Positions 1 through 5,410 of a DNA stretch of 5,661 nucleotides are shown one piece after another. Source of the DNA: Microbacteriaceae bacterium (lineage in GTDB: Bacteria > Actinomycetota > Actinomycetes > Actinomycetales > Microbacteriaceae). Within the stretch, counting starts at the first letter, position 1. Every line of letters starts with the position of its first letter. The notes below the pieces were generated by a model. It made no database searches, was not told where the DNA came from, and saw only the letters and a list, made by a program, of their open reading frames with translations. The stretch covers positions 1-5,661 of the forward strand of contig JAJAZI010000177.1 in NCBI GenBank assembly GCA_026785785.1, given 5' to 3'. The translations under genes were made by a program, and so were the position numbers.

Positions 1-1003
1 CAACTTGGGCGACATCGACGCGAAGACCATCAACTCGATGGTGCTCACCGACGACATCACCCTGCGCATCGGCAAGTACGGCCCCTACCTTGAGGTCGCG
101 TCGGACGAGCCGGATGCCGCGGACGGCACCCCCGCGACGCCGCGCCGGGTCAACCTGCCGGTCGACCTCGCACCCGATGAACTCACCGCCGACAAGGCGC
201 GCGAGCTCGTCGACGCGCCCGTCATCGTTGATCGTGTCATCGGCGTGAACCCGGAGACGGGCAAGAAGGTCGTCGCGAAGGACGGCCGGTTCGGCCCGTA
301 CATCACCGAGCTCGAGCCCGAGCCGGAGTCTCCCGTCGAGCCGGCGGCCGAGGTCGTCGACGCGTCGACCGGCGAGGTTTCCGACCCGAAGCCCAAGCGC
401 AAGCCCGGCGCGAAGAAGGCGGTCGCCGTCAAGCCGCGCACGGCATCCATCTTCAAGTCGATGGACCTCGCAACGATCGACCTCGAGACGGCACTCAGGC
501 TGCTCTCGCTGCCGCGCGTCGTCGGCCAGGACCCTGAGACCGGCGACGCCATCCTCGCCCAGAACGGCAAGTTCGGCCCGTACCTCAAGAAGGGCGCCGA
601 CACGCGCTCGCTCACCGAGGAAGACCAGATCTTCGAGATCGACCTGCCCGGAGCGCTCGAGCTCTACGCACTGCCGAAGTATGGTGCCCGCACGGCGTCG
701 AGCGCGCTCAAGGAGTTCGACGCCGACCCCGAGAGCGGCAAGCCGATCCGGATCAAGGACGGACGCTTCGGCGCCTACGTGACGGACGGCGTTACCAACG
801 CGACGATCCCGCGAGGGGAGACGGTCGAGGAGGTCGACTTCGAGCGCGCGATCCAGCTGCTGGCCGACAAACGAGCCAAGGGGCCGGCTGTCAAGAAGAC
901 GGCGGCCAAGAAGCCGGCGGCCAAGAAGCCGGCCGCGAAGAAGCCGGCCGCGAAGAAGCCGGCCGCGAAGAAGCCGGCCGCGACGAAGCCGGCCGCCGAG
1001 TAG
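1..1003 (+). CDS. topA: DNA topoisomerase I, C-terminal part (5' truncated)
   Basis: This is the 3' end of topA. Type IA topoisomerase relaxes negatively supercoiled DNA by single-strand passage. The reading frame is open from the window edge (first full codon at base 2) to TAG at 1001-1003, about 333 residues. The catalytic toprim and Tyr domains lie upstream and are not visible. Four copies of the topoisomerase C-terminal repeat carry a GxxGxY core: GKYGPY (71-88), GRFGPY (284-301), GKFGPY (566-583) and GRFGAY (761-778). An acidic Pro/Glu stretch followed by a basic KPKRKPGAKK stretch (from about base 308 to 420) links repeats 2 and 3. The protein ends in a KKPAA tandem tail. In streptomycete and mycobacterial enzymes such lysine tails are known to aid DNA binding and processivity. 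The TTG at base 5 is an internal Leu codon, not a start. tmk follows 2 nt after the stop. Confidence 0.95.
   Translation, partial: NLGDIDAKTINSMVLTDDITLRIGKYGPYLEVASDEPDAADGTPATPRRVNLPVDLAPDELTADKARELVDAPVIVDRVIGVNPETGKKVVAKDGRFGPYITELEPEPESPVEPAAEVVDASTGEVSDPKPKRKPGAKKAVAVKPRTASIFKSMDLATIDLETALRLLSLPRVVGQDPETGDAILAQNGKFGPYLKKGADTRSLTEEDQIFEIDLPGALELYALPKYGARTASSALKEFDADPESGKPIRIKDGRFGAYVTDGVTNATIPRGETVEEVDFERAIQLLADKRAKGPAVKKTAAKKPAAKKPAAKKPAAKKPAAKKPAATKPAAE
893..997 (+). repeat. 15-bp tandem repeat encoding the KKPAA tail of TopA
   Basis: Seven consecutive 15-bp units encode KKTAA, five copies of KKPAA, then TKPAA, ending one Glu codon before the topA stop. The units at 923, 938, 953 and 968 are nearly identical at DNA level (aagaagccggccgcg type), and the 908 unit differs by synonymous third-position changes. 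The first and last units are degenerate at one codon each, as expected of an array that grows and shrinks by slippage from its middle. The array gives 13 lysines in 35 residues. The copy number probably varies between strains (inference). Confidence 0.9.
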
Positions 1004-1005
1004 CC

Positions 1006-1623
1006 GTGCCGGGACTGTTCATCACCCTGGAGGGCGGCGACGGCTCTGGCAAGTCGACCCAGTCGGCGCTGCTCACCGACTGGCTCGTCGAGCAGGGCCA
1101 GACGGTTGTCATCTCGCGCGAGCCGGGCGGGACCGACCTCGGGCGCGAGCTGCGCGAGATCATCCTGCACCGGCGCGGGTACATCGCGCCGCGCGCCGAG
1201 GCGCTGCTCTATGCGGCCGACCGCGCGCACAACGTCGCGACGCTCGTGCGCCCGGCGATCGCCCGCGGCGAGATCGTCGTGCAGGACCGCTACCTCGACT
1301 CCTCGGTCGCCTACCAGGGGGCCGGACGGGTGCTCGACCCCGACGAGGTGCGAGACGTGTCGCTCTGGGCCGCCGAGGGCCTGCTGCCCGATCTCACGGT
1401 GCTGCTCGACCTCGGCGTCGCCGCCGGCCGGGCCCGGCTCGATGCCGATGAGAAGGTCTTCGACCGGCTCGAGGCCGAGAAGGACGAGTTCCACACCCGG
1501 GTGCGCGACTCCTACCTCGCCCTCGCCGCCGCAGAGCCGCAGCGATTTCTCGTGATCGACGGCTCACTCCCCGCCGAGCCGATCGCCGGCATCATCCGCG
1601 GTCGCGTGGCGGAACTGCTCTGA
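1006..1623 (+). CDS. tmk: thymidylate kinase (dTMP kinase)
   Basis: It phosphorylates dTMP to dTDP with ATP in the cytoplasm, the step shared by de novo and salvage dTTP synthesis. The 205-residue product matches the usual family length (about 205-215). The P-loop GGDGSGKST is at residues 10-18. The dTMP-site motif REPGGT is at 38-43, the catalytic DRY motif at 94-96 within QDRYLDSSVAYQG, and a LID region with arginines (GRARLD) at 141-146. The P-loop lacks the Arg of eukaryotic-type enzymes and the LID carries basic residues, which is the bacterial class II arrangement. The GTG at 1006 is chosen because the protein begins only a few residues before the first beta strand (FITLEGGDG) and no other upstream start is plausible. 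It lies 2 nt after the topA TAG with no strong Shine-Dalgarno, so translational coupling to topA is likely. This order is common in actinobacteria. Confidence 0.97.
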   Translation: MPGLFITLEGGDGSGKSTQSALLTDWLVEQGQTVVISREPGGTDLGRELREIILHRRGYIAPRAEALLYAADRAHNVATLVRPAIARGEIVVQDRYLDSSVAYQGAGRVLDPDEVRDVSLWAAEGLLPDLTVLLDLGVAAGRARLDADEKVFDRLEAEKDEFHTRVRDSYLALAAAEPQRFLVIDGSLPAEPIAGIIRGRVAELL

Positions 1624-1658
1624 ACCCCGAGACGTAGCTCCGCGTCAGCGGTGCCGGT

Positions 1659-1664
1659 TAGGCT
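1659..1664 (+). promoter_or_regulatory. leaderless -10 element (TAGGCT) of holB
   Basis: TAGGCT fits the actinobacterial TAnnnT -10 consensus and is followed by exactly 6 nt and then the holB ATG at 1671. Transcription starting about 7 nt after the hexamer would begin at the A of the ATG, giving a leaderless mRNA. No Shine-Dalgarno precedes the ATG, which agrees with this. No convincing -35 hexamer is seen 16-19 bp upstream. Confidence 0.55.
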
Positions 1665-1670
1665 TGCCGC

Positions 1671-2834
1671 ATGTCCGTATGGGATGAATTGACGGGCCAG
1701 TCCGAGGCGATCGCGACGCTCCGCGCTGCAGCCGAGCAGTCGGTGGGCGGCGAGGCGAGCCGCTCGATGACGCACTCCTGGCTCATCACCGGGCCGCCGG
1801 GATCCGGCCGCTCCAACCTCGCCTACGCGTTCGCGACCGCGCTGCTGAGTGCCGGCAACCCCGACGGCGACGAGTCCACCCGCCGGCAGGTCGAGGCGCG
1901 CTCCCACCCCGACCTCGGCGTGCTCAGCACCGAGCGGGTGATCATCACGATCGACGAGGTGCGCGCGCTTGTGAAGAGCTCGAACTACTCGCCGTCGGTC
2001 GCGAGCTACCGCGTCATGATCATCGAAGACGCCGACCGCATGCGTGAGACCGCCTCCAACGTGCTGCTCAAGGCCCTCGAGGAGCCGCCGCCGCGCACCG
2101 TCTGGATCCTCTGCGCCCCGAGCGAGGCCGACCTTATCCCCACCATCCGCTCCCGGGTGCGCAGCGTGCGGCTGCGTGTGCCGAGCGTCGGCGACGTCGC
2201 CGCGCTCATCGTCCGCCGCAACAGCATCGACCTCCCCACCGCCACCCAGGCCGCCCGCGAGGCCCAGAGCCACATCGGGATGGCCCACCGGCTCGCGACG
2301 AACGAGCACGCCCGCCGGCGGCGGGAGGAGACCCTGCAGGCGGCCCTCGGCATCCGATCCGTCTCGGATTCCGTGATCGCTGCCGCGGCCCTGCTCGAAC
2401 TCGCCGGCGACGACGCGAAGGCGATCACCGAGGAGCGCGACGCCGAGGAGCGCGCGAGCGCCCTGCGGTCCCTCGGTGTCGAGCCGGGCGGCACGGTGCC
2501 GCCGGGCCTGCGTGGCCAACTGAAGAACCTCGAGGAGGACCAGAAGCGACGTTCGACGCGGAGCCTCCGCGACGGCCTCGACCGCATCATGGTCGACCTC
2601 CTGTCGCTCTACCGCGACATCCTGCTCATGCAGCTCGGCGTTGACGACGACCTCATCAACGTCGCCATCCTGCCCGACCTCATCGCGGCGAGCCGCGCGT
2701 CGACCCCGGAGCAGAGCCTCGCGACGATGGATGCGATCACGACGACGCGACGCCGCATCGAGGGCAACGTGGGGCCGGCGCTGGCCCTCGAGGCAATGCT
2801 CATCTCCGCCATCCGGAAGGCCCCCCGACCATGA
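1671..2834 (+). CDS. holB: DNA polymerase III subunit delta-prime (clamp loader)
   Basis: It is a subunit of the clamp-loader complex (with DnaX and delta) that places the beta sliding clamp on primed DNA. The product has 387 residues. The N-terminal AAA+ module shows LTGQSEAIATL at 8-18, a degenerate Walker A GPPGSGRSN at 41-49 with Arg47 where active ATPases have Lys, VMIIEDADRM at 115-124, SNVLLKALEEPP at 129-140, and the sensor/arginine-finger region TIRSRVR at 158-164. In the usual SRC motif the Cys is replaced by Val163; the finger Arg would be Arg162. The four zinc-binding cysteines that many delta-prime and DnaX proteins have after Walker A are absent; the only Cys is Cys148. The C-terminal half is helical, with a KNLEEDQKRRSTRSLRDGLDR block at 285-305. 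Position after tmk and the lack of a functional Walker A favour delta-prime over DnaX. The ATG at 1671 is set by the leaderless -10. Confidence 0.93.
   Translation: MSVWDELTGQSEAIATLRAAAEQSVGGEASRSMTHSWLITGPPGSGRSNLAYAFATALLSAGNPDGDESTRRQVEARSHPDLGVLSTERVIITIDEVRALVKSSNYSPSVASYRVMIIEDADRMRETASNVLLKALEEPPPRTVWILCAPSEADLIPTIRSRVRSVRLRVPSVGDVAALIVRRNSIDLPTATQAAREAQSHIGMAHRLATNEHARRRREETLQAALGIRSVSDSVIAAAALLELAGDDAKAITEERDAEERASALRSLGVEPGGTVPPGLRGQLKNLEEDQKRRSTRSLRDGLDRIMVDLLSLYRDILLMQLGVDDDLINVAILPDLIAASRASTPEQSLATMDAITTTRRRIEGNVGPALALEAMLISAIRKAPRP
2815..2820 (+). promoter_or_regulatory. ribosome binding site of the lipoprotein hydrolase, inside holB
   Basis: GGAAGG lies 10 nt before the ATG at 2831, within the last codons of holB. 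It resembles the core Shine-Dalgarno GGAGG. With the ATGA stop/start overlap it supports the 2831 start. Confidence 0.5.
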
Positions 2835-4360
2835 CCGCTCGCCGGATCGCCATCACCGCCGCGGCCCTCGCCCTGGTGATCCCGCTGAGCGGATGTGTGT
2901 CGGCCTTCTTGCCGGAACAGCGCGACGCCGTGTCGACCCCGACGGGTGAGGAGGTCGCGGCCGACCTTGAGGAGTTCTACGCGCAGGTGCTCGAGTGGAC
3001 GCCCTGCGAGGGGGACTTCCAGTGCGCGACCGCCGAGGTGCCGCTCGACTGGACCGACCCCGAGCGCGAGTCGATCGAGCTCGCGCTCATCCGCTCGGCG
3101 GCCGGCGGCGACAGCATGGGATCCCTGCTCGTGAACCCGGGCGGCCCCGGCGGCTCCGGCTACGACTTCGTGCGCGACAGCCTCGACTACGCCGTCTCGG
3201 ACCGGCTGCAGGGCAACTACGACGTCGTCGGGTTCGACCCGCGGGGCGTCAACAAATCGGCTGCGGTGTCGTGCTACGACGACCCGGCCGAGCTCGACTC
3301 CTACCTCTTCGAGCTCCCGCAGAACGAACCCGGAACGCCCGCCTACCTCGACGAGCTCGCGGCGGCATCGAGCAAGTTCGGCGCGGCGTGCCTCGAGAAC
3401 ACCGGCGAGCTACTCGGCTACGTCGACACGGTCAGCGCGGCACGCGACCTCGACCTGCTGCGCGCCGTACTCGGTGACGAGAAGCTCAACTACCTCGGCT
3501 ACTCCTACGGCACCCTGCTCGGCGCCACCTACGCCGACCTCTACCCCGACAAGACGGGCAGGCTCGTCTTCGACGGCGCCGTCGACCCGGCCACGACCGA
3601 GTTCGAGGTCAGCGCCACCCAGGCACAGGGTTTCGAGAGCGCCCTGCGGGCCTTCCTCGCCGACTGCATGACCGGGGAGGACTGCGCCTTCTCCGGCACG
3701 GTCGACGAGGCGATGCTGCAGATCCGCGCGCTGCTCGACAGCCTCGACGCGAGCCCGCTGCGCGCCACGGACGGGCGGCAGCTCGGCAGCGGCACGATGT
3801 TCTACGCGATCATCCTGCCGCTCTACGACGCCGGTAACTGGGTGTACCTCAACGATCTCTTCACCTCGGTGCTCGCCGGTGACGCCGACTATGCCTTCCA
3901 ATTGGCCGACAGCTACTACGCCCGCGACCCCGACGGCACCTACGCCGACAACTCGACCGAGGCGTTCATCGCGATCAACTGCCTCGACTACTCCTCCGAC
4001 GCGAACCCCGAGGCCCTCGCCGCAGAGGCGGAGGAGCTCGCTCGCCTCGCCCCGGTGTTCGGCCCGTCGATGTCCTACGGGGCGATCGGATGCGCGAACT
4101 GGCCGTTCCCGTCGACCCGCGAGCGGGTCGCGATCGACGCGGCAGGTTCGGCGCCCATCCTCGTCGTCGGCACCACCAACGATCCGGCCACCCCCTACGT
4201 CTGGGCGGAGAACCTCGCCGCGCAGCTCGAGAACGGGCACCTCGTCACCTACGAGGGCGAGGGGCACACCGCCTACAACAAGTCAAACGCGTGCATCAAC
4301 GACACCGTCGACGACTACTTCATCGACGGTGCCGTGCCCGCCGCCGACCCGAGGTGCTGA
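2831..4360 (+). CDS. lipoprotein alpha/beta hydrolase, tripeptidyl aminopeptidase (TAP)-like family
   Basis: It is a predicted membrane-anchored exported hydrolase of 509 residues, the usual length for Streptomyces Tap/SlpD/SlpE and mycobacterial Hip1-type proteins. A lipoprotein signal runs from basic R4-R5 through a hydrophobic core (6-17) to the lipobox LSGC with Cys22. The oxyanion-loop motif NPGGPGGSG is at 102-110 and GFDPRG at 134-139. The nucleophile elbow GYSYG puts Ser225 at 223-227. The acid is probably Asp451 in TNDPATP, and the base is His479 in GEGHTAY. A TAP-like C-terminal domain spans about 400-509. Besides Cys22 there are ten cysteines, including Cys59/65, Cys279/285 and Cys488/509, consistent with disulfides outside the membrane. 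The family releases N-terminal peptides or cleaves esters; the substrate cannot be told from sequence. The ATG overlaps the holB TGA (ATGA), so translation is probably coupled to holB. No terminator is visible after the stop. Confidence 0.9.
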   Translation: MTARRIAITAAALALVIPLSGCVSAFLPEQRDAVSTPTGEEVAADLEEFYAQVLEWTPCEGDFQCATAEVPLDWTDPERESIELALIRSAAGGDSMGSLLVNPGGPGGSGYDFVRDSLDYAVSDRLQGNYDVVGFDPRGVNKSAAVSCYDDPAELDSYLFELPQNEPGTPAYLDELAAASSKFGAACLENTGELLGYVDTVSAARDLDLLRAVLGDEKLNYLGYSYGTLLGATYADLYPDKTGRLVFDGAVDPATTEFEVSATQAQGFESALRAFLADCMTGEDCAFSGTVDEAMLQIRALLDSLDASPLRATDGRQLGSGTMFYAIILPLYDAGNWVYLNDLFTSVLAGDADYAFQLADSYYARDPDGTYADNSTEAFIAINCLDYSSDANPEALAAEAEELARLAPVFGPSMSYGAIGCANWPFPSTRERVAIDAAGSAPILVVGTTNDPATPYVWAENLAAQLENGHLVTYEGEGHTAYNKSNACINDTVDDYFIDGAVPAADPRC

Positions 4361-4388
4361 CCGCCGAAAGCTGCACGCGGGGCCGAAT

Positions 4389-4417
4389 TTGTGCACATTT
4401 GCACAGCAGGCAACAAT
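4389..4417 (+). promoter_or_regulatory. promoter of the tetR-family gene, leaderless
   Basis: A TTGTGC -35-like hexamer (4389-4394, matching the TTG of the consensus) and an AACAAT -10 (4412-4417, 5 of 6 to TATAAT-type TACAAT) are separated by 17 bp. Six nt later comes ATG at 4424, so the transcript should begin at or next to the start codon. This is the same -10 to ATG distance seen for holB and the DUF2256 gene. Confidence 0.6.
4390..4405. promoter_or_regulatory. probable TetR operator, TGTGCA-N4-TGCACA
   Basis: A perfect 6-bp inverted repeat with a 4-bp spacer (CATT) covers most of the -35 hexamer and the upstream half of the -35/-10 spacer of the following tetR-type gene. A size near 16 bp, dyad symmetry and overlap with its own promoter are typical of TetR self-repression sites. 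Binding by this particular protein is inferred. Confidence 0.5.
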
Positions 4418-4423
4418 AGTGGA

Positions 4424-5071
4424 ATGAGTATCGGGGCGGTGGGACTGCGCGAGCGCAAGCGCCTGGCGACCCGCCGGGCGATCCAGAGGGCCGTGCTCGA
4501 GCTCGCCGACGAGAAGGGCTACGAGCAGGTCACGGTCGAGGAGATCAGCCATCGCGCCGACATCTCCCCCCGCACGTTCTTCAACTACTTCCCCTCGAAG
4601 GAGGCCGCCGCGATCGGCGACGGCCCGAGCCTGCCGGGCGAGAGCGCCCTCGTCGCGTTCGTCGAGGCCGGTCCCGGCCAAGATGTGCTGGCGGGACTGT
4701 CCGACCTGCTCGCGAAGGCCGTCGAATCCGCCGGCGACGACCTCGAGTTGCTGCATCTGCGCCGGCGCGCCCTCAAGGAGTATCCGCAGCTCTTCGCCCT
4801 GCGGATGGCGAGCATGCGCGATTTCGAGGACGAGCTCGCGGTCGTCGTCGCCCGCCGCCTCGAGCGTGACGACCCCCAGCTCGCGACGGACCCGGCCGCG
4901 CTCACCGACCGTGCCCGCCTCATCACCCTCGTCGCGTTCGGCGCGATGCGGCACGCCTGGGCGTCGTGGGCGGATGCCGACGGACGGATGCCGCTCGCCG
5001 ACCGGCTGCGCGACACCTTCGGCCAGCTCGCCGAGATCCTCGTGACCGCGCGGTCGAAAATGATCGGCTAA
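4424..5071 (+). CDS. TetR/AcrR-family transcriptional regulator
   Basis: The product is a 215-residue one-component repressor, close to the normal family length. The N-terminal DNA-binding domain has helix 1 around RERKRLATRRAIQRAVLELA (9-28). The helix-turn-helix region runs from VTVEEISHRADIS (36-48) through PRTFFNYFPSKE (49-60), the hallmark TetR recognition-helix segment. The C-terminal ligand/dimer domain is helical; its end, with AFGAMRHAWASWADADG (171-187) followed by LADRLRDTFGQL (191-202), resembles the MftR-like TetR C-terminal family. A GTG at 4391 would add 11 residues in frame. The ATG at 4424 is preferred because it sits 6 nt after a good -10 and gives a normal N-terminus, while the GTG lies inside the operator and -35. 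No transporter or enzyme is divergent from it, so apart from likely self-control its targets are unknown. The stop TAA is 34 nt before tRNA-Thr. Confidence 0.92.
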   Translation: MSIGAVGLRERKRLATRRAIQRAVLELADEKGYEQVTVEEISHRADISPRTFFNYFPSKEAAAIGDGPSLPGESALVAFVEAGPGQDVLAGLSDLLAKAVESAGDDLELLHLRRRALKEYPQLFALRMASMRDFEDELAVVVARRLERDDPQLATDPAALTDRARLITLVAFGAMRHAWASWADADGRMPLADRLRDTFGQLAEILVTARSKMIG

Positions 5072-5074
5072 GCT
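5069..5074 (+). promoter_or_regulatory. possible -10 (TAAGCT) of tRNA-Thr
   Basis: TAAGCT fits TAnnnT and overlaps the tetR-type stop codon TAA. A start about 6-7 nt downstream would leave a pre-tRNA leader near 25 nt before the mature 5' end at 5106. No good -35 is present at normal spacing, so this is tentative; readthrough from the tetR-type gene is the alternative. Confidence 0.3.
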
Positions 5075-5105
5075 TTCTTGCTGTGCCACCGCTCACGGTT
5101 GACAC

Positions 5106-5178
5106 GCCGCCTTAGCTCAGTTGGTAGAGCATCTCACTCGTAATGAGAAGGTCGTCAGTTCGATTCTGACAGGCGGCT
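5106..5178 (+). tRNA. tRNA-Thr (anticodon CGU)
   Basis: A full 73-nt cloverleaf can be drawn by hand. The acceptor stem GCCGCCT/AGGCGGC (5106-5112 with 5171-5177) pairs at all seven positions. The D stem is GCTC/GAGC (5115-5118 with 5127-5130) and the anticodon stem TCTCA/TGAGA (5132-5136 with 5144-5148). The loop CTCGTAA has anticodon CGT at 5139-5141. The variable loop is AGGTC, and the T stem GTCAG/CTGAC holds the loop TTCGATT. The discriminator base is T5178 and CCA is not encoded. It reads ACG threonine codons, which are common in GC-rich genomes. Confidence 0.97.
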
Positions 5179-5184
5179 CCCCAA

Positions 5185-5352
5185 CTAATCCCCGCGTTCA
5201 CCCGGCCTCTCGCGGAGGCGCCGACACCTGTCGGAGCAGTACACGACGTCGGGCCAGGACCGTTCCCACTTCTTTCTCCACTCGAAGGGGCGAGCGCACA
5301 CGGGGCAGATCTTCGGAGGATGGCCATTCTTGGTCTGTGCCACTCGCGTCAT
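5185..5352 (-). CDS. DUF2256 family small zinc-finger protein
   Basis: This minus-strand gene encodes 55 residues from ATG (5352-5350) to TAG (5187-5185). It begins [14 protein letters not shown], then carries KICPVC (14-19), [13 protein letters not shown] (21-33) and [10 protein letters not shown] (36-45). The spacing Cys16-x2-Cys19 ... Cys39-x3-Cys43 with the FEWRKKW core is the signature of DUF2256, a short four-cysteine family predicted to bind zinc. Its biochemical role is not established; members in other bacteria are often near photolyase/cryptochrome-like genes, none of which is visible here. The C-terminus is basic then mixed ([10 protein letters not shown]). The ATG is supported by a TAGGCT -10 exactly 6 nt upstream. 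The stop lies 6 nt from the 3' end of the convergent tRNA-Thr. Confidence 0.88.
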   Translation of the reverse strand: MTRVAQTKNGHPPKICPVCARPFEWRKKWERSWPDVVYCSDRCRRLRERPGERGD

Positions 5353-5358
5353 ACGTGC

Positions 5359-5364
5359 AGCCTA
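5359..5364 (-). promoter_or_regulatory. leaderless -10 element (TAGGCT) of the DUF2256 gene
   Basis: Read on the minus strand, TAGGCT is followed by 6 nt (GCACGT) and the ATG. This is the same hexamer and spacing as at holB. No Shine-Dalgarno is present before the ATG and no clear -35 is seen, so a leaderless transcript is likely. Confidence 0.55.
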
Positions 5365-5401
5365 GGTTCTGCGCGGTCCCTCGGCGCTCGGGACTAGCCG
5401 C

Positions 5402-5410
5402 TGCTAGATT
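5402..5410 (+). promoter_or_regulatory. extended -10 promoter of the oxidoreductase gene
   Basis: TGCTAGATT combines the TGn extension with a TAnnnT hexamer (TAGATT, 5405-5410). A start 7 nt later falls on G5417 and gives a 34-nt leader that contains a Shine-Dalgarno. No clear -35 is seen, which an extended -10 can tolerate. Confidence 0.45.

Noticed and set aside
775..1494. Long minus-strand open frame opposite topA/tmk
   Set aside because: It mirrors the third-position GC bias of topA and tmk, has low-complexity FFAAGF and Arg-rich sequence from the tandem repeat, and has no start signal. It is a shadow frame.
1512..2519. Long minus-strand open frame opposite holB
   Set aside because: The translation is Arg/Gly/Ala/Asp-rich with no recognisable motif, and it lies opposite a gene with clear family motifs.
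3410..4267. Long minus-strand open frame opposite the hydrolase
   Set aside because: It is composed of Val/Gly/Glu/Arg runs typical of antisense reading of GC-rich codons; the + strand frame has an intact catalytic triad and signal peptide.
4391..4423. GTG 4391 as the start of the tetR-type gene
   Set aside because: The GTG falls inside the -35/operator and adds 11 residues unlike TetR N-termini; ATG 4424 fits the -10 spacing.
5044..5055. Perfect palindrome GACCGCGCGGTC near the end of the tetR-type gene
   Set aside because: It lies inside the coding sequence, has no loop and no following T-run on the + strand, so it does not look like a terminator. GC-rich codons make such palindromes common.
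5099..5104. Consensus TTGACA just before the tRNA
   Set aside because: A promoter using it would need a -10 near 5121-5128 inside the tRNA, where no TAnnnT hexamer occurs at 16-18 bp spacing, and its start would fall within the mature tRNA. It is probably chance.
5106..5178. tRNA-Thr as an integration (att) site
   Set aside because: I see no integrase gene and no repeated copy of the tRNA 3' end in the window.
5205..5219. Hairpin GCCTC-TCGCG-GAGGC as a terminator for tRNA-Thr
   Set aside because: The stem is only 5 bp, no U-run follows on either strand, and it is within the DUF2256 coding region.
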